Of a DNA stretch of 20,032 bases, positions 8,015 through 15,142 are shown piece after piece. Source of the stretch: an uncultured Prevotella sp. (lineage in GTDB: Bacteria > Bacteroidota > Bacteroidia > Bacteroidales > Bacteroidaceae). The notes beneath the pieces are model-generated. The model saw nothing but the letters and a program-made list of their open reading frames with translations. It did not search any database and had not been told where the DNA came from. Each line of letters opens with the position of its first letter. Position 1 is the first letter of the stretch. The stretch spans positions 1 to 20,032 of the forward strand of contig ONQK01000043.1 of assembly GCA_900319895.1 (NCBI GenBank). Direction: 5' to 3'. The translations under genes and the position numbers were made by a program.

Positions 8015-9499
8015 TTATTCTGGTCGTGAGTAATTTGGTGCTTCGCTAGTGATGGCAATGTCGTGGGGGTGGCTTTCCATCACACCCGCATTGGTAATTC
8101 GTGTGAATTTAGCATGGTTCAGGTCGTCAATCGTTGCCGCGCCGCAATAGCCCATGCCACTGCGCAGGCCGCCCACCAATTGATAGATCACTTCTTGGAC
8201 TGTCCCTTTATAGGGCACTCGGCCGGCGATTCCCTCCGGCACTAGTTTCTTTGCCTCCATGGTATTGCCCTGGAAATAGCGGTCCTTTGATCCGTGCTTC
8301 TGGTCCATTGCCTCCAAAGAGCCCATGCCGCGGTAGCTCTTGAATTTCCTCCCGTTAAAAATAATCGTCTCGCCAGGGCTTTCTTCCGTTCCTGCTACCA
8401 ATGAGCCTATCATGACACAGCTGCCACCGGCCGCCAGTGCCTTGACAATGTCGCCGGAATAGCGCAAGCCACCATCTGCGATCAAAGGGATGCCGGTTTC
8501 TTTCAACGCACTATAGACATCATAAACTGCCGTCAACTGTGGCACGCCGACGCCGGCGACGACGCGCGTGGTGCAAATGCTGCCGGGGCCTATGCCCACT
8601 TTCACGGCATCTGCTCCATTCTCTGCCAACATTTTTGCCGCACTTCCCGTTGCCACATTACCGACCACCAGGTCTATCTGCCCAAATGAATGTTTGGCTT
8701 CACGCAGCTTCTCTATAACACCTTTGGAGTGTCCGTGTGCCGTATCAATGACAATGGCATCAACCCCGGCGTCCACCAGCGCCTGCATGCGCTCAAGGGT
8801 GTCCATGGTAACGCCGACACCGGCGGCCACGCGCAGACGTCCTTTGTCGTCCTTGCATGCCATCGGCTTGTCTTTGGCTTTGGTGATGTCCTTATAAGTT
8901 ATCAATCCCACCAGGTGATTGTCTGAGTCAACCACAGGCAGTTTCTCAATTTTATTCTCTTGCAAAATTTGTGCAGCGTCGCCCAAATCCGTCTTGGCAT
9001 TGGTTGTCACCAGGTTCTCCTTGGTCATTACCTCGTCAATCTGCTTGTCCAGCCGACGTTCAAAGCGCAAGTCCCTGTTGGTGACAATGCCTACGAGATG
9101 ATTGTCTTCGTCAACCACGGGGATTCCGCCGATATGGTAGTCGCGCATCATCTCCAATGCATATCTCACCGTTGAACCTTTGCGGATGGTAACCGGATCG
9201 TAAATCATGCCATTTTCCGCGCGTTTTACGATGGCCACTTGCCGCGCCTGCTCTTCTATTGACATGTTTTTGTGGATCACGCCGATTCCGCCCTCGCGCG
9301 CTATTGCGATTGCCATTGCCGACTCCGTGACAGTGTCCATCGCCGCCGTGACAAAGGGGATGTTCAGTGATATGTTCCGGGAGAAGCGGGTTGATAACGA
9401 TACCGTATGCGGCAAAACTTCCGAATAGGCAGGGATTAACAGGACGTCGTCAAACGTCAGGCCGTCCATAACAATTTTATCTGCAACAAATGATGACAT
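8015..9499 (-). CDS. guaB: Inosine-5'-monophosphate dehydrogenase
   Basis: IMPDH oxidises IMP to XMP with NAD+, the committed step of GMP synthesis in the cytoplasm. All family marks are present in 494 residues: the N-terminal barrel start LTFDDVLL (14-21), a CBS pair (about 98-150 and 158-207), the catalytic loop GSICTT (306-311) with the nucleophile Cys309, the phosphate-binding ADGG (341-344), YRGMGSLEAM (389-398), and the mobile flap Arg/Tyr in GRVPYKG (426-432). Length is normal. It heads the operon that continues with two periplasmic foldases, an OstA-like protein and mutL. A TAAATTTG -7 box lies 28-35 nt upstream, giving a short leader of about 20 nt, with a perfect palindrome further upstream at 9578-9600. 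No purine riboswitch fits in so short a leader. Confidence 0.98.
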   Translation of the reverse strand: MSSFVADKIVMDGLTFDDVLLIPAYSEVLPHTVSLSTRFSRNISLNIPFVTAAMDTVTESAMAIAIAREGGIGVIHKNMSIEEQARQVAIVKRAENGMIYDPVTIRKGSTVRYALEMMRDYHIGGIPVVDEDNHLVGIVTNRDLRFERRLDKQIDEVMTKENLVTTNAKTDLGDAAQILQENKIEKLPVVDSDNHLVGLITYKDITKAKDKPMACKDDKGRLRVAAGVGVTMDTLERMQALVDAGVDAIVIDTAHGHSKGVIEKLREAKHSFGQIDLVVGNVATGSAAKMLAENGADAVKVGIGPGSICTTRVVAGVGVPQLTAVYDVYSALKETGIPLIADGGLRYSGDIVKALAAGGSCVMIGSLVAGTEESPGETIIFNGRKFKSYRGMGSLEAMDQKHGSKDRYFQGNTMEAKKLVPEGIAGRVPYKGTVQEVIYQLVGGLRSGMGYCGAATIDDLNHAKFTRITNAGVMESHPHDIAITSEAPNYSRPE

Positions 9500-9526
9500 A
9501 GTACATTCTTAAAAAATTATTGCGTG

Positions 9527-9534
9527 CAAATTTA
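9527..9534 (-). promoter_or_regulatory. Bacteroidetes -7 box for the guaB operon
   Basis: The minus strand reads TAAATTTG, a full match to TAnnTTTG, ending 28 nt before the guaB start. The expected -33 region (about 9553-9558) has no clear TTTG. Transcription would begin near 9520. Confidence 0.6.
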
Positions 9535-9577
9535 GCAAATTTTATTCAGACCACACCATTATAATTGGCTTTTTTGC

Positions 9578-9600
9578 TGTTAAATTAATGCTATTTAACA
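9578..9600. promoter_or_regulatory. Perfect palindrome upstream of the guaB promoter
   Basis: TGTTAAAT (9578-9585) and ATTTAACA (9593-9600) form an exact 8-bp inverted repeat with a 7-nt spacer, 44-66 bp upstream of the guaB -7 box. The shape suits a dimeric regulator's operator. It is not followed by a T run on the minus strand, so a terminator is unlikely. No known operator is recognised. Confidence 0.35.
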
Positions 9601-9630
9601 ACGGAATACTAGGAAACCTCAAAAAACAAA

Positions 9631-9714
9631 GCTTGAAAAATTGCGGTGAAATGGGCTTTTTTGAGTTAAAAATGGACAATTTTTGAAGCGAAAAAATAAT
9701 TTTTGAGGCGAAAA
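9631..9714. repeat. Cluster of short imperfect direct and inverted repeats
   Basis: AATTTTTGAAGCGAAAA (9678-9694) and AATTTTTGAGGCGAAAA (9698-9714) are a 17-bp direct repeat at a 20-bp period with one mismatch. A looser third copy begins near 9657. GCTTGAAAAATTG (9631-9643) pairs with CAATTTTTGAAGC (9677-9689) at 12 of 13 positions as an inverted repeat. The block lies between the terminator of the recQ operon and the guaB promoter. Function is unknown. Confidence 0.45.
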
Positions 9715-9718
9715 TGAC

Positions 9719-9750
9719 AAAAAGGGGGACTTCATTCTTCGAAATCCCCC
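9719..9750 (-). terminator. Intrinsic terminator of the clpP-clpX-recQ-DUF4465 operon
   Basis: On the minus strand a 10-bp stem (GGGGGATTTC against GAAGTCCCCC, one G-U pair) with a 7-nt loop is followed at once by TTTTTG and another T-rich stretch. It lies 35 nt beyond the DUF4465 stop codon. This is the clearest rho-independent terminator in the window. Confidence 0.88.
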
Positions 9751-9784
9751 TCTTCAATGCTCAAAATACATGGATTCGTCCACA

Positions 9785-10570
9785 TTAAGACCCTGGTTTT
9801 TTAATGATCACATCGTCGATGCAAAGGTAGGCAGGCGTGTTGAGCCCGTAGTCGCCTTTTCGCGAGCCGTCGAAAGAGAAGGAAAGGCTGGTGACTGTTC
9901 CCAAAGAGGTCAGGTCGGCCCGTTGCCAAGTTCTCACGGAAAAATGCTTGCTCTCGTCTTCGTCACGATAATCGGCCAGCACGAGCACGACTGACGCGGT
10001 GCTGCCGTCCTCACGGGTTCCCGTGATGGTGCAGGTCAAGTAATCGCCTTTCTCAAAAGGTCCTCCAGAATACTCGTCGCCCTTGAGAATTGAGTTGAGC
10101 GTGTATGCGGAATTAGTATAATACAAGGACTGCACCTCGGCTCCAGTACCTGCATTGATGTCAATGGTTTCCCCGAATGTGTTGACAACGCAGAACTTCT
10201 CTCCTGAGTGGGGATAGCCTGTAACACTGTTGAATTGGTCTGGCGTCAGTTTTTTGAACTCCGTCGAGCGACGGGCGGAGATGGCATAGCCGGACCAGTA
10301 GGTGCCAAAGCTCGAAGTTGTGTAAGTCGTGTTCAATGTCAACATGCCTTCCGTATAGGTGTTCGGGTAGCTCGTGTTTCCGTACGCATCGTCGCTGCCG
10401 TCATAATTTTCCGATCCAATCCAATAGCCTTCTTCATTGAGTGCTTGTCGTTCAAAGGAAATGAGTTGCAAGCGCGCCTCATCATCCCAATCGTCGCTGT
10501 CACAGGAGGTGAAAACTGCTGGGACAAGCATTAGTGAAGTCGCCAGCATCCAATTAAAAATCTTTTTCAT
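9785..10570 (-). CDS. DUF4465-domain surface lipoprotein
   Basis: This 261-residue protein has a lipoprotein signal peptide with lipobox VFTSC (Cys23). The acidic run just after it (DSDDWDDE) resembles the export signal that sends Bacteroidetes lipoproteins to the cell surface. The rest matches DUF4465: YWSGYAIS (91-98), a YYTNSAYTLNSILKGD-like segment (150-165), TCTITG (179-184), LADYR (198-202), TWQRADLTSLG (214-224) and GLNTPAYLCIDDV (242-254). The family is predicted to form a jelly-roll. I recall members in cobalamin-uptake loci, but nothing around this gene points to B12, so ligand and role stay unknown. It starts 43 nt after recQ with no visible promoter, so it probably ends the clpP operon, before the terminator at 9719-9750. 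Confidence 0.85.
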   Translation of the reverse strand: MKKIFNWMLATSLMLVPAVFTSCDSDDWDDEARLQLISFERQALNEEGYWIGSENYDGSDDAYGNTSYPNTYTEGMLTLNTTYTTSSFGTYWSGYAISARRSTEFKKLTPDQFNSVTGYPHSGEKFCVVNTFGETIDINAGTGAEVQSLYYTNSAYTLNSILKGDEYSGGPFEKGDYLTCTITGTREDGSTASVVLVLADYRDEDESKHFSVRTWQRADLTSLGTVTSLSFSFDGSRKGDYGLNTPAYLCIDDVIIKKPGS

Positions 10571-10613
10571 ACGTCTGATTTGTCTATGTTTTTGTTAAAA
10601 ATTGAAAATCGTT

Positions 10614-12791
10614 TTAATTTGCCACGTCGGAGATGAATTTGATGCGGACCAGCCGTATTTCCTCCTCCGTATAATCATCGCCAAGCTCGTCCAGGGCCTC
10701 TTCCAGGTCATCGGTTTCACTCTCTCTGAAATAGTCATAGATGTCATCGACGACCTCCTCGTCCAACAGGTTTTCCAAATAATAGTCGATATTCAGCTTC
10801 AATCCGCTGTACACGATTGACTCGATGTCTGCCAACAAGTCGTCGAATGCCATGCCCTGTGCCTTGGCTATCTCGTCCAGCGCTATTTTCTTGTCAATCA
10901 GCTCAATAATCTTCAGCTTCGGCTTGGCTTTATTGGCCGTCGTTCTCACACGAAGTTCCTCCGGGCGTTCTATCTCATTCTCCTCGCAGTGGCGCTTGAT
11001 GAGTTCGCAAAACTCCTTGCCATAACGGTTGGCTTTCCCGACACCTACGCCTTGAATGTTCTGCAGCTCCTCAAGTGTTATCGGGTACATCGTCGCCATT
11101 TGCTCTAATGAAACGTCCAAAAAGATGACGTAAGGGGGCAGGTCGTGTCGCGTGGCAACTTTTTTGCGCAAGTCCTTCAACATCGAATAAAGCACCGGGT
11201 CAAGCACGGCACCGGCTCCCTCGGCCGACAATTCTTCGCCCAAGTCGCCATATTCGTGGTCTTCCACTATCATGAACGACTCCGGCGACTTCATGAACCG
11301 CTTGCCGGCAGCGGTCAGTTTGAGCAAGCCGTAATTTTCGACGTCTTTCTTCAAGTGTCCCAACAACAAGGCTTGCCTGATGACGGGATTCCAGAGCTTC
11401 TCGTTCTCATCCGCGCCACTGCCAAAGACTTCCAGCTCGTCGTGTTTGTAGAGCATGATGTCCTCGGTCTTGCGACCCGTCACCAGGTCAATGATGTGGT
11501 CGGCCCTGAAATTCTCTTTGACGGCTGCGACTGCTTGCAGCACGATGAGCAAAGCATCTTTCGCCTCAACTCTCGTGGTCGGGTGCTTGCAATTGTCGCA
11601 ATTGCCGCAATTTTCTTGCGTGTATTCCTCGCCAAAGTAGTGGAGCAGCATCTTGCGACGACAAATCGAAGACTCCGCGTAAGCCGCTGTCTCTTGCAAC
11701 AATTGGCGGCCGATGTCTTGCTCGGCAACAGGCTTGCCTTCCATGAATTTCTCCAATTTCTCCAAGTCCTTGCTTGAATAGAAGGTGATGCAAAGCCCCT
11801 CTCCGCCGTCGCGGCCGGCACGCCCTGTCTCCTGGTAATAGCCCTCCAGGCTCTTGGGCATGTCATAATGTACCACAAACCTGACGTCGGGCTTGTCGAT
11901 GCCCATGCCAAAGGCGATGGTGGCCACGATGACGTCTATGCGTTCCATCAAAAAGTCGTCCTGGGTCTGTGAGCGCGTCGCCGAGTCGAGACCGGCATGA
12001 TAAGGTGCCACTTTTATGTCATTGACTTGAAGGAAGCCAGCCAATTCTTCTACTTTTTTGCGCGACAAGCAGTAGACAATGCCGCTTTTGCCGCTGTTCT
12101 GCTTGATGAACTTGACGATTTGCTTGTCTACGTCCTTGGTTTTCTGCCGTATTTCGTAATAAAGGTTGGAGCGGTTGAAAGAACTCCTGAACTCTTTGGC
12201 GTCAATGATGTTCAGGTTTTTCTTGATGTCCGTGCGCACTTTGTCGGTCGCCGTTGCCGTGAGCGCGATGACAGGCGCCTTGCCTATCTCGTTCATAATC
12301 GGTCGGATACGACGGTACTCTGGACGGAAATCGTGCCCCCACTCGCTGATGCAATGCGCCTCGTCAATGGCATAGAACGAAATCTTGATGTTGCGGAGGA
12401 ACTCGACGTTCTCTTCTTTGGTCAAGGATTCCGGTGCGACATACAAAAGCTTGGTCTTTCCTTCTAAAATATCAGATTTTACCTGATCTATGGCAGCCTT
12501 GTTCAACGAGGAGTTCAAATAGTGCGCCACATTGTTCTCCTCGCTCATGCCATTGATGACATCCACCTGGTTCTTCATCAAGGCTATCAACGGCGAGATG
12601 ACGATGGCGGTGCCTTCCATCAACAATGACGGCAGCTGGTAGCACAGCGACTTGCCGCCGCCCGTAGGCATGAGCACAAACGTGTCGTTTCCAGCAAGCA
12701 CGTTCTCGATTATAGCCTCCTGGTCGCCTTTGAATTTGTCAAAGCCAAAATATTGTTTTAAATATTGTATCAAATTGAAATCTTTAGCCAT
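10614..12791 (-). CDS. recQ: ATP-dependent DNA helicase RecQ
   Basis: RecQ is a 3'-5' DNA helicase of recombination and fork repair. I start it at the ATG at 12791 (725 residues), giving MAKDFNL; an in-frame TTG three codons upstream is less likely. In order it shows the RecQ Q-motif region (FGFDKFKGDQ), Walker A PTGGGKS (42-48), DEAH (143-146), an arginine-finger motif QETGRAGRDG (320-329), the zinc-binding Cys377, Cys395, Cys398 and Cys401, a winged-helix RQC domain, and an HRDC domain (about 530-602). A further ~120-residue C-terminal part ends in a very acidic stretch (EEALDELGDDYTEEE). Length is at the long end, as in other Bacteroidetes RecQ. It is 126 nt downstream of clpX with no clear promoter or terminator between, so co-transcription with clpPX is likely. 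Confidence 0.96.
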   Translation of the reverse strand: MAKDFNLIQYLKQYFGFDKFKGDQEAIIENVLAGNDTFVLMPTGGGKSLCYQLPSLLMEGTAIVISPLIALMKNQVDVINGMSEENNVAHYLNSSLNKAAIDQVKSDILEGKTKLLYVAPESLTKEENVEFLRNIKISFYAIDEAHCISEWGHDFRPEYRRIRPIMNEIGKAPVIALTATATDKVRTDIKKNLNIIDAKEFRSSFNRSNLYYEIRQKTKDVDKQIVKFIKQNSGKSGIVYCLSRKKVEELAGFLQVNDIKVAPYHAGLDSATRSQTQDDFLMERIDVIVATIAFGMGIDKPDVRFVVHYDMPKSLEGYYQETGRAGRDGGEGLCITFYSSKDLEKLEKFMEGKPVAEQDIGRQLLQETAAYAESSICRRKMLLHYFGEEYTQENCGNCDNCKHPTTRVEAKDALLIVLQAVAAVKENFRADHIIDLVTGRKTEDIMLYKHDELEVFGSGADENEKLWNPVIRQALLLGHLKKDVENYGLLKLTAAGKRFMKSPESFMIVEDHEYGDLGEELSAEGAGAVLDPVLYSMLKDLRKKVATRHDLPPYVIFLDVSLEQMATMYPITLEELQNIQGVGVGKANRYGKEFCELIKRHCEENEIERPEELRVRTTANKAKPKLKIIELIDKKIALDEIAKAQGMAFDDLLADIESIVYSGLKLNIDYYLENLLDEEVVDDIYDYFRESETDDLEEALDELGDDYTEEEIRLVRIKFISDVAN

Positions 12792-12917
12792 TGTAAGCAA
12801 ATCTTTCTGTTACTTAATTTTTATTATCGTTCAGGCACTTTCCCACCAAAATGTTGATGCCGTTTTTCATTCCACTGCCACTCTTCAACCCCTTGCCTTA
12901 ACCTCGGCCGAGCGTCC

Positions 12918-14150
12918 TTAAGAGGCCAGTTGCGCCTTCTCCATCTCCGTCTTCACATAATCAAGCGTAATCCTCAATGTCTTGGCACGCTTCGAGGGGG
13001 CATCAAACATGGCTTCCATCATTACGTTTTCGACAATAGAGCGCAGCCCGCGCGCGCCAAGCTTGTATTCCACGGCTGTGTCGACGATGAAATCCAGCGC
13101 CTCGTCGTCAAAAGTCAGCTTTATGCCGTCCATCTCAAAGAGTTTCTCGTATTGTTTGACGATGGAGTTCTTGGGCTCGCGCAAGATTCGGCTCAAGGCA
13201 TCTCTGTCCAACGGATTGAGATAAGTCAATACCGGCAGCCGGCCGATGATTTCCGGAATCAGGCCGAATGACTTCAAGTCCTGGGGACGGATGTATTTCA
13301 TCAAGTTGCTTTTGTCGATTTTCCGCACATTTTGCACGGAGTCGAAGCCCACGACGTGGGTGTTCAGGCGCTGGGCTATTTTTTGCTCAATACCGTCAAA
13401 GGCACCGCCACAGATGAACAGGATGTTGCGCGTGTTGACATGGATATAGTCTTGGTCCGGATGTTTCCGCCCACCCTTTGGCGGCACGTTGACCATCGTG
13501 CCCTCCAACAGCTTGAGCAAGCCTTGTTGGACGCCTTCGCCGCTGACGTCGCGCGTAATGCTGGGATTGTCGCCCTTGCGTGCGATTTTATCGATCTCGT
13601 CAATAAAGACAATGCCGCGCTGGGCCGCCGAGACATTGTAGTCGGCCACTTGTAGCAAACGGCTCAGGATGCTCTCCACATCCTCGCCCACATAACCCGC
13701 TTCCGTAAAGACGGTGGCATCCACGATGGTAAAAGGGACTTCCAGCAATTTGGCAATGGTCCGCGCGAGCAAAGTTTTTCCCGTTCCCGTACTGCCCACC
13801 ATGATGATGTTGCTCTTTTCTATCTCAACGTCATCGGAGGGTTGCTGCAAGCGCTTGTAATGGTTGTACACCGCCACGGACAAATAGCGCTTTGCATCGT
13901 CCTGGCCAATTACATATTGGTCTAGATACGCTTTTATTTCACGGGGCTTGGGTACCTTTCCCACCACAAACGGCGCCTCGTCACCCTCAAAGCCCTCTTC
14001 CTCCTCCTCTGCAGCCAAAACGCCTGAAGAGATAGCGATGTGATATGCCTGGCGCACGCATTCTTCACAGATGAACCCATGAAGCCCTGTTATCATCAGC
14101 CGCGCCTCGGTCTCTTTCCGTCCACAAAAACTGCAAACTTTCTTTTCCAT
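12918..14150 (-). CDS. clpX: ATP-dependent Clp protease ATP-binding subunit ClpX
   Basis: ClpX unfolds tagged proteins and feeds them to ClpP. The 410-residue protein has the N-terminal zinc-binding domain (Cys6, Cys9, Cys28, Cys31) and an acidic linker (about 47-58). The AAA+ module shows Walker A GSTGTGKT (119-126), pore-1 loop GYVG (152-155), Walker B VFIDEIDK (181-188), pore-2 RKH (228-230) and sensor-2 GARGLRSI. The ClpP-docking loop, IGF in E. coli, reads VGF here (267-269). The gene follows clpP after only 7 nt, with a purine-rich GAAAGGG directly before the ATG, so the two are surely co-transcribed and probably translationally coupled. Everything needed for unfoldase activity appears intact. 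Confidence 0.98.
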   Translation of the reverse strand: MEKKVCSFCGRKETEARLMITGLHGFICEECVRQAYHIAISSGVLAAEEEEEGFEGDEAPFVVGKVPKPREIKAYLDQYVIGQDDAKRYLSVAVYNHYKRLQQPSDDVEIEKSNIIMVGSTGTGKTLLARTIAKLLEVPFTIVDATVFTEAGYVGEDVESILSRLLQVADYNVSAAQRGIVFIDEIDKIARKGDNPSITRDVSGEGVQQGLLKLLEGTMVNVPPKGGRKHPDQDYIHVNTRNILFICGGAFDGIEQKIAQRLNTHVVGFDSVQNVRKIDKSNLMKYIRPQDLKSFGLIPEIIGRLPVLTYLNPLDRDALSRILREPKNSIVKQYEKLFEMDGIKLTFDDEALDFIVDTAVEYKLGARGLRSIVENVMMEAMFDAPSKRAKTLRITLDYVKTEMEKAQLAS

Positions 14151-14157
14151 CCCTTTC

Positions 14158-14823
14158 TTATTTCTTTTTCGTCAAAACGTTGTCTATCATACCATACGCT
14201 TTGGCCTCCTCCGCTGTCATCCAGTAATTGCGGTCGCTGTCTTTCCACACCTTCTCGTACGGCGTGTGAGAGTGCTCGGAGATGATGGTATAGAGCTCTT
14301 TTTTGAACTTTTGGATTTCCAATGCCTCGATCTCGATGTCTGAGGCCTGTCCTTGCACGCCGCCCAGAGGCTGATGAATCATCACGCGGCTGTGAGGAAG
14401 TGCCTGCCGCTTGCCTTCGGTTCCTGCCACCAGCAGGACGGCCGCCATCGACGCCGCCATGCCCGTGCAAATGGTTGCCACGTCGTTGGAGATGAACTGC
14501 ATCGTGTCGTAAATGGCAAGTCCGGCGGTCACACTGCCGCCCGGCGAGTTCAAGTAAATCGAGATGTCTCTTTCAGAGTCCACTGACTGCAGGAACAACA
14601 GTTGCGCTTGAATGACGTTGGCGGCATAATCGTCAATCTCTGTTCCAAGGAAAATGATGTTATCACGCATCAGACGGGAAAAGACGTCCATCTGCGTCAC
14701 GTTCAGCTGCCGCTCCTCCAGAATATAGGGGTTCATATAGCTGTCCTGTGACTTCATATAGTCGTCAAACACCATGCTGTTGATGCCCATGTGCTGCGTT
14801 GCGTACTTTCTAAATTCTTTCAT
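14158..14823 (-). CDS. clpP: ATP-dependent Clp protease proteolytic subunit ClpP, with Asn at the catalytic Asp position
   Basis: ClpP forms the proteolytic barrel used by ClpX. The 221-residue protein aligns without gaps to E. coli ClpP from the NPYILEERQ segment on (offset 14 residues). The nucleophile Ser125 is in GMAASMAA and His150 in MIHQPLGG. The glycine-rich loop (SPGGSVTAG, 93-101) and the handle region (GQASDIEIEA) are normal. The third triad residue, Asp185 in the E. coli precursor, falls on Asn199 in DSDRNYWM (codon AAT at 14229-14227). The first ~30 residues are a longer N-terminal extension, probably a propeptide. The gene has its own -7 box at 14889-14896 and leads clpX by 7 nt. 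Trigger factor (tig), often found upstream in this order, is not present here. Confidence 0.96.
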   Translation of the reverse strand: MKEFRKYATQHMGINSMVFDDYMKSQDSYMNPYILEERQLNVTQMDVFSRLMRDNIIFLGTEIDDYAANVIQAQLLFLQSVDSERDISIYLNSPGGSVTAGLAIYDTMQFISNDVATICTGMAASMAAVLLVAGTEGKRQALPHSRVMIHQPLGGVQGQASDIEIEALEIQKFKKELYTIISEHSHTPYEKVWKDSDRNYWMTAEEAKAYGMIDNVLTKKK

Positions 14824-14859
14824 AAATTTTTATTCTTTCAAATCATATTACATAAAGAA

Positions 14860-14876
14860 GAGGAGCCTTCCTCCTC
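14860..14876 (-). other. Small hairpin in the clpP 5' leader
   Basis: GAGGAG and CTCCTC form a perfect 6-bp stem around a 5-nt loop, about 37-53 nt upstream of the clpP start and inside the predicted 60-nt leader. It could stabilise the transcript or modulate translation. No T run follows, so it is not a terminator. Confidence 0.35.
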
Positions 14877-14888
14877 CACATTTCAATG

Positions 14889-14896
14889 CAAAGATA
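14889..14896 (-). promoter_or_regulatory. Bacteroidetes -7 box for clpP-clpX
   Basis: The minus strand reads TATCTTTG followed by CA, a very good TAnnTTTG match. Transcription would start near 14882, giving a leader of about 60 nt. No TTTG -33 box is visible at 19-21 bp. Confidence 0.65.
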
Positions 14897-14945
14897 CAAA
14901 AAAATCCGCAAGAAAAGAAAAAAAAGGGAAAAAACGACAAGTCTA

Positions 14946-15005
14946 GTCGGGCACATTGCATTCAACTTAGCCCAAAACGCGTTGTCCAAGGCGGTTTCAC
15001 CCGAC
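14946..15005. repeat. 60-bp GC-rich block with inverted-repeat ends
   Basis: GTCGGG (14946-14951) and CCCGAC (15000-15005) are a perfect 6-bp inverted repeat bounding a block more GC-rich than its A- and T-tract surroundings. A second internal pairing GGGC/GCCC (14949-14952 and 14970-14973) is possible. It may be a small dispersed intergenic element or a structured site, but only one copy is in this window. Confidence 0.3.
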
Positions 15006-15066
15006 AGGGGAAAGGGCGGATACACATTTTATTCCCGTTTTCTGTCTCTTTTCCATTTTAAATGTA

Positions 15067-15074
15067 TAACTTTG
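15067..15074 (+). promoter_or_regulatory. Bacteroidetes -7 box for the ABC exporter-glycosyltransferase operon
   Basis: TAACTTTG followed by CA matches TAnnTTTG. Transcription would start near 15081, leaving a leader of about 62 nt before the ATG at 15143. Because the in-frame ATG at 15062 lies upstream of this box, it cannot be the start if the promoter is real. Confidence 0.6.
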
Positions 15075-15142
15075 CAGCGAAAAAGGATGGAATCGACATC
15101 GCGACGTTCCCGTTCACACCCAAGACACAGGCCCATGAATTT

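Larger units (their letters stand above)
14824..15142. other. Divergent promoter region between clpP and the ABC transporter gene
   Basis: This 319-bp region holds, from left to right, the clpP leader with a GAGGAG/CTCCTC hairpin (14860-14876), the clpP -7 box (14889-14896), an A-rich tract (14897-14937), a more GC-rich 60-bp block bounded by GTCGGG and CCCGAC (14946-15005), a T-rich stretch, and the -7 box of the plus-strand operon (15067-15074) with its leader. Short open frames on both strands across the block show no family resemblance, so I call no gene. Confidence 0.65.

Noticed and set aside
8015..9540. Purine riboswitch upstream of guaB
   Set aside because: The predicted leader is only about 20 nt and shows no paired core of a purine aptamer.
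9542..9757. A 71-codon minus-strand open frame between the DUF4465 gene and guaB
   Set aside because: It runs through the intrinsic terminator, the repeat cluster and the palindrome, is Lys/Phe/Ile-rich as AT-rich noncoding DNA would give, and has no recognisable domain.
12903..12912. CTCGGCCGAG palindrome just after the clpX stop codon
   Set aside because: A 10-bp palindrome without a loop cannot form a useful hairpin, and no T run follows; likely chance.
14843..15025. A 60-codon minus-strand open frame upstream of clpP
   Set aside because: It covers the clpP promoter and homopolymer tracts and has no family resemblance; part of it comes from the GC-rich palindrome-bounded block.
15062..15142. 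A 27-residue N-terminal extension of the ABC exporter
   Set aside because: The -7 box TAACTTTG lies inside it, so the ATG at 15062 would precede the transcript start. The extension has no hydrophobic or conserved character.
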